Under the pieces are notes generated by a model, which was given only the letters and a program-made list of their open reading frames with translations, searched no databases and was not told where the DNA came from. A stretch of DNA of 36,244 nt from Nephromyces sp. MM_2019 (taxonomy: Eukaryota; Apicomplexa; Aconoidasida; Nephromycida), in the NCBI GenBank assembly GCA_015657535.1, contig JADHZB010001268.1, forward strand, positions 1-36,244. The letters are read 5' to 3'. Both the position numbers and the translations under genes were made by a program. This document shows, in pieces, positions 34,463 to 36,244 of the stretch (positions are counted from its first letter, which is position 1; each line of letters opens with the position of its first letter).

Positions 34463-36244
34463 ATGCATAACACAAGCTCCTCAACTAAGTTCTACCTACC
34501 TTTAGACAATATAATTCACACATTTTCGAATAATGATAATAATAACATGCTTACTAAACAACTCAATACACACCACTCAGTTAACAACAGCCACAAACAC
34601 TACTCAAACAATTTAATACCTCTAGATTTACAAGCTACACACACACACGCCAAAGAGGATACCCAACAAACTTATAATGACTCCAACTTAGCCAACCCTT
34701 ATCACATATCTGAAGACTCGAATGGTACACATCATTTGAAAGAATTATCACACACATCAGTTGATAACACACACACATTAGTTGATCATACACACACATT
34801 AGTTGATCATACACACACATCAGTTGATCCCACACACACATCAGTTGATCACACAGACCCATCTGATCACATACATTCACTTGATCACATTCACACATCT
34901 GTTTACACCAAAACACTCCTCTACACACACACACTTTCTCACACATATAGACCTGATTACACACACATTACAGAGAATAAAATAACGGAAATTGATTACA
35001 CACAATCATCTACTGATCCAATTAACCCCTCAAAACTTCACATTATGTGCGCTGATTTACATAGTAATTGCACACAAATAAATACAACCACTCAAAGTAC
35101 ATCACACACACACACACCAGAACACACACACACACCAGACACTCAACATAATCAGTCTACACACCAGGTTAGATATAGTCAGGATGAGGATGAGGCAATG
35201 GACATCAGTCCACCTAACTCACCTCACCAAACATTTACACACACTGAACACATAATTAATACACACACTAGCAACAACCAAAACTATCAAAGCGACAATC
35301 ATACATACTACAGTAACGATACACACACAAACAGTGACACACATTATAATAATGACACACACTCTAACAATGACACACACTACAACAGTGGTACACACTA
35401 TAATTATGATACACGCTATGATAATATAAATTTGGCACACACATATAATTTGGATAACTCCAATGATCCATATGGATACACAAATCCATATACACACACA
35501 TCCCCTAGAGATGATCACACACACACAAAACGATATGAAACACATACACACACACACAATTCAAATAGTCATACAAAATACAATGTTAAAAATTCGAACA
35601 AAAGATCAAGATCTCCCCCCTCTCGTATTACAGACAACCACACACACATTAATAAACACCGTAAATCATCTACACACACAATACCCTCCAAATCAAACTC
35701 TACACATTCTAATAAGGAAATTCATAGCAAAGATAATCCTACACACACATCTCGTCATATCTCCAGTAGATATCGTTCACCTACACACATTTCTAAACGT
35801 AGCCCCTCGTACACACACATACGCTATCCTACCCACAGATCATTTTATAAGAATTCAACACATTCTGATACACACACATATCCTTCAGACAACTCAAACG
35901 AAACACACAATTATACACACACATTAGATATTCCCACACACACATACTCACGCAACCATCCACACATGGACAGGAAAGATGAAATATTTACACACAAGAA
36001 TGATTTGACATTTACACACAGAACTTCTGACCCTTATTCACACACATCATATGACACACACACACCACATGACAAACATACACACAGGTCATATGACACA
36101 CAGTCACACAAATCATATGACAAACACACACACAAACCATATGACACACACACACACAAATCATATGACAAACACAAATCATATGACACATACACAGACA
36201 GGTCATATGACACACACACACACAAACCATATGACACATACACA
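34463..36244 (+). CDS. Thr-His repeat protein with RS-like stretch, truncated by the right window edge
   Basis: A frame opened by an ATG at 34463, after an in-frame TAA at 34424, runs 594 codons to the window end with no stop. It starts MHNTSSSTKFYLPLDNIIHT. CA tracts throughout are read as Thr-His. Three tandem peptide repeats stand out: a 7-residue THTxVDH unit (34748-34906), a 6-residue xNDTHY unit (about 35315-35420) and an 8-residue SYDTHTHK unit (36047 to the edge). Between the repeats are stretches free of Thr-His, such as YSQDEDEAMDISPPNSPH, and a basic RS-like part with KRSRSPPSR (near 35600) and SSRYRSPTHISKRSPS. The protein looks disordered and hydrophilic, with no membrane segment, and the RS dipeptides suggest a nuclear RNA-processing role, an inference only. 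Introns cannot be excluded, but none is needed. Antisense frames here read as Cys-Val strings and are shadows. Confidence 0.75.
   Translation, partial: MHNTSSSTKFYLPLDNIIHTFSNNDNNNMLTKQLNTHHSVNNSHKHYSNNLIPLDLQATHTHAKEDTQQTYNDSNLANPYHISEDSNGTHHLKELSHTSVDNTHTLVDHTHTLVDHTHTSVDPTHTSVDHTDPSDHIHSLDHIHTSVYTKTLLYTHTLSHTYRPDYTHITENKITEIDYTQSSTDPINPSKLHIMCADLHSNCTQINTTTQSTSHTHTPEHTHTPDTQHNQSTHQVRYSQDEDEAMDISPPNSPHQTFTHTEHIINTHTSNNQNYQSDNHTYYSNDTHTNSDTHYNNDTHSNNDTHYNSGTHYNYDTRYDNINLAHTYNLDNSNDPYGYTNPYTHTSPRDDHTHTKRYETHTHTHNSNSHTKYNVKNSNKRSRSPPSRITDNHTHINKHRKSSTHTIPSKSNSTHSNKEIHSKDNPTHTSRHISSRYRSPTHISKRSPSYTHIRYPTHRSFYKNSTHSDTHTYPSDNSNETHNYTHTLDIPTHTYSRNHPHMDRKDEIFTHKNDLTFTHRTSDPYSHTSYDTHTPHDKHTHRSYDTQSHKSYDKHTHKPYDTHTHKSYDKHKSYDTYTDRSYDTHTHKPYDTYT
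34748..34906 (+). repeat. 21-nt coding repeat (THTxVDH peptide units)
   Basis: Units of the form ACACACACA-TYA-GTTGAT-CAY repeat about five times in frame and then degenerate into related DHIHS and DHIHTS segments. Unit-to-unit differences (TCA/TTA, CAT/CAC/AAC/CCC) are mostly single-base substitutions, as expected of a tandem array expanded by slippage. Confidence 0.8.
36047..36244 (+). repeat. 24-nt coding repeat (SYDTHTHK peptide units)
   Basis: The unit TCATATGACACACACACACA plus AAR repeats seven to eight times to the window edge, with Ser/Pro, Thr/Lys and Lys/Arg alternations and some shortened units. The array probably continues past the window. Confidence 0.8.

Noticed and set aside
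34635..36243. Minus-strand frames rich in Cys-Val, plus a plus-strand frame at 35463-35927 in another phase
   Set aside because: They lie opposite or out of phase with the longer open Thr-His frame and consist mainly of repeat translation.
1..36244. CRISPR arrays, insertion sequences, tRNA or rRNA genes, telomere repeats
   Set aside because: No spaced identical repeats, transposase frames, cloverleaf sequences, rRNA cores or regular telomeric units were seen; the TG/CA tracts are irregular and internal.

Overview
The window looks like nuclear DNA of an AT-rich, intron-containing unicellular eukaryote. Genes are split by short GT...AG introns (about 45 to 580 nt). TAA, TAG and TGA all act as stops, so the code is standard. 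One gene encodes the spliceosomal helicase Aquarius. The overall style (AT-rich, Asn/Lys/Ser-rich proteins, low-complexity inserts) would suit an apicomplexan or related protist, but the sequence does not fix the lineage.

Layout. (1) A minus-strand gene starts at 344 and runs off the left edge. (2) A 5.2 kb divergent intergenic region (345-5555) is TG-rich on the left and CA-rich on the right. (3) 5556-11351 is an intronless Aquarius (AQR) gene with a novel Pro-rich tail. (4) 13851-16028 is a two-exon gene of unknown function. (5) About 17.9-19.6 kb on the minus strand is a tentative gene of many small exons. (6) 19789-23232, minus strand, is a four-exon DEDDy 3'-5' exonuclease (RNase D/EXD/Egalitarian type). 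(7) 23233-24850 is a second divergent region carrying a degenerate repeated motif. (8) 24851-28907 is a ten-exon M3-family zinc peptidase resembling mitochondrial intermediate peptidase, reconstructed here exon by exon. (9) 30349-31791 is a polytopic membrane protein. (10) From 34463 to the right edge an uninterrupted 594-codon frame encodes a Thr-His repeat protein with an RS-like stretch.

The genes do not form an obvious pathway. AQR and the exonuclease both act on RNA, the M3 peptidase is probably mitochondrial, and the membrane protein probably sits in the ER or another endomembrane. Neighbouring genes are on both strands and there is no sign of operons.

The most striking overall signal is strand asymmetry. 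Most genes are preceded, and some are filled, by sequence that is CA-rich on their own sense strand. The strand bias flips at about 4.15, 24.17 and 33.67 kb. The first two flips lie between divergent genes. The third has no known minus-strand gene beside it and may mark an undetected promoter. In the right-edge gene the same CA tracts are translated as Thr-His.
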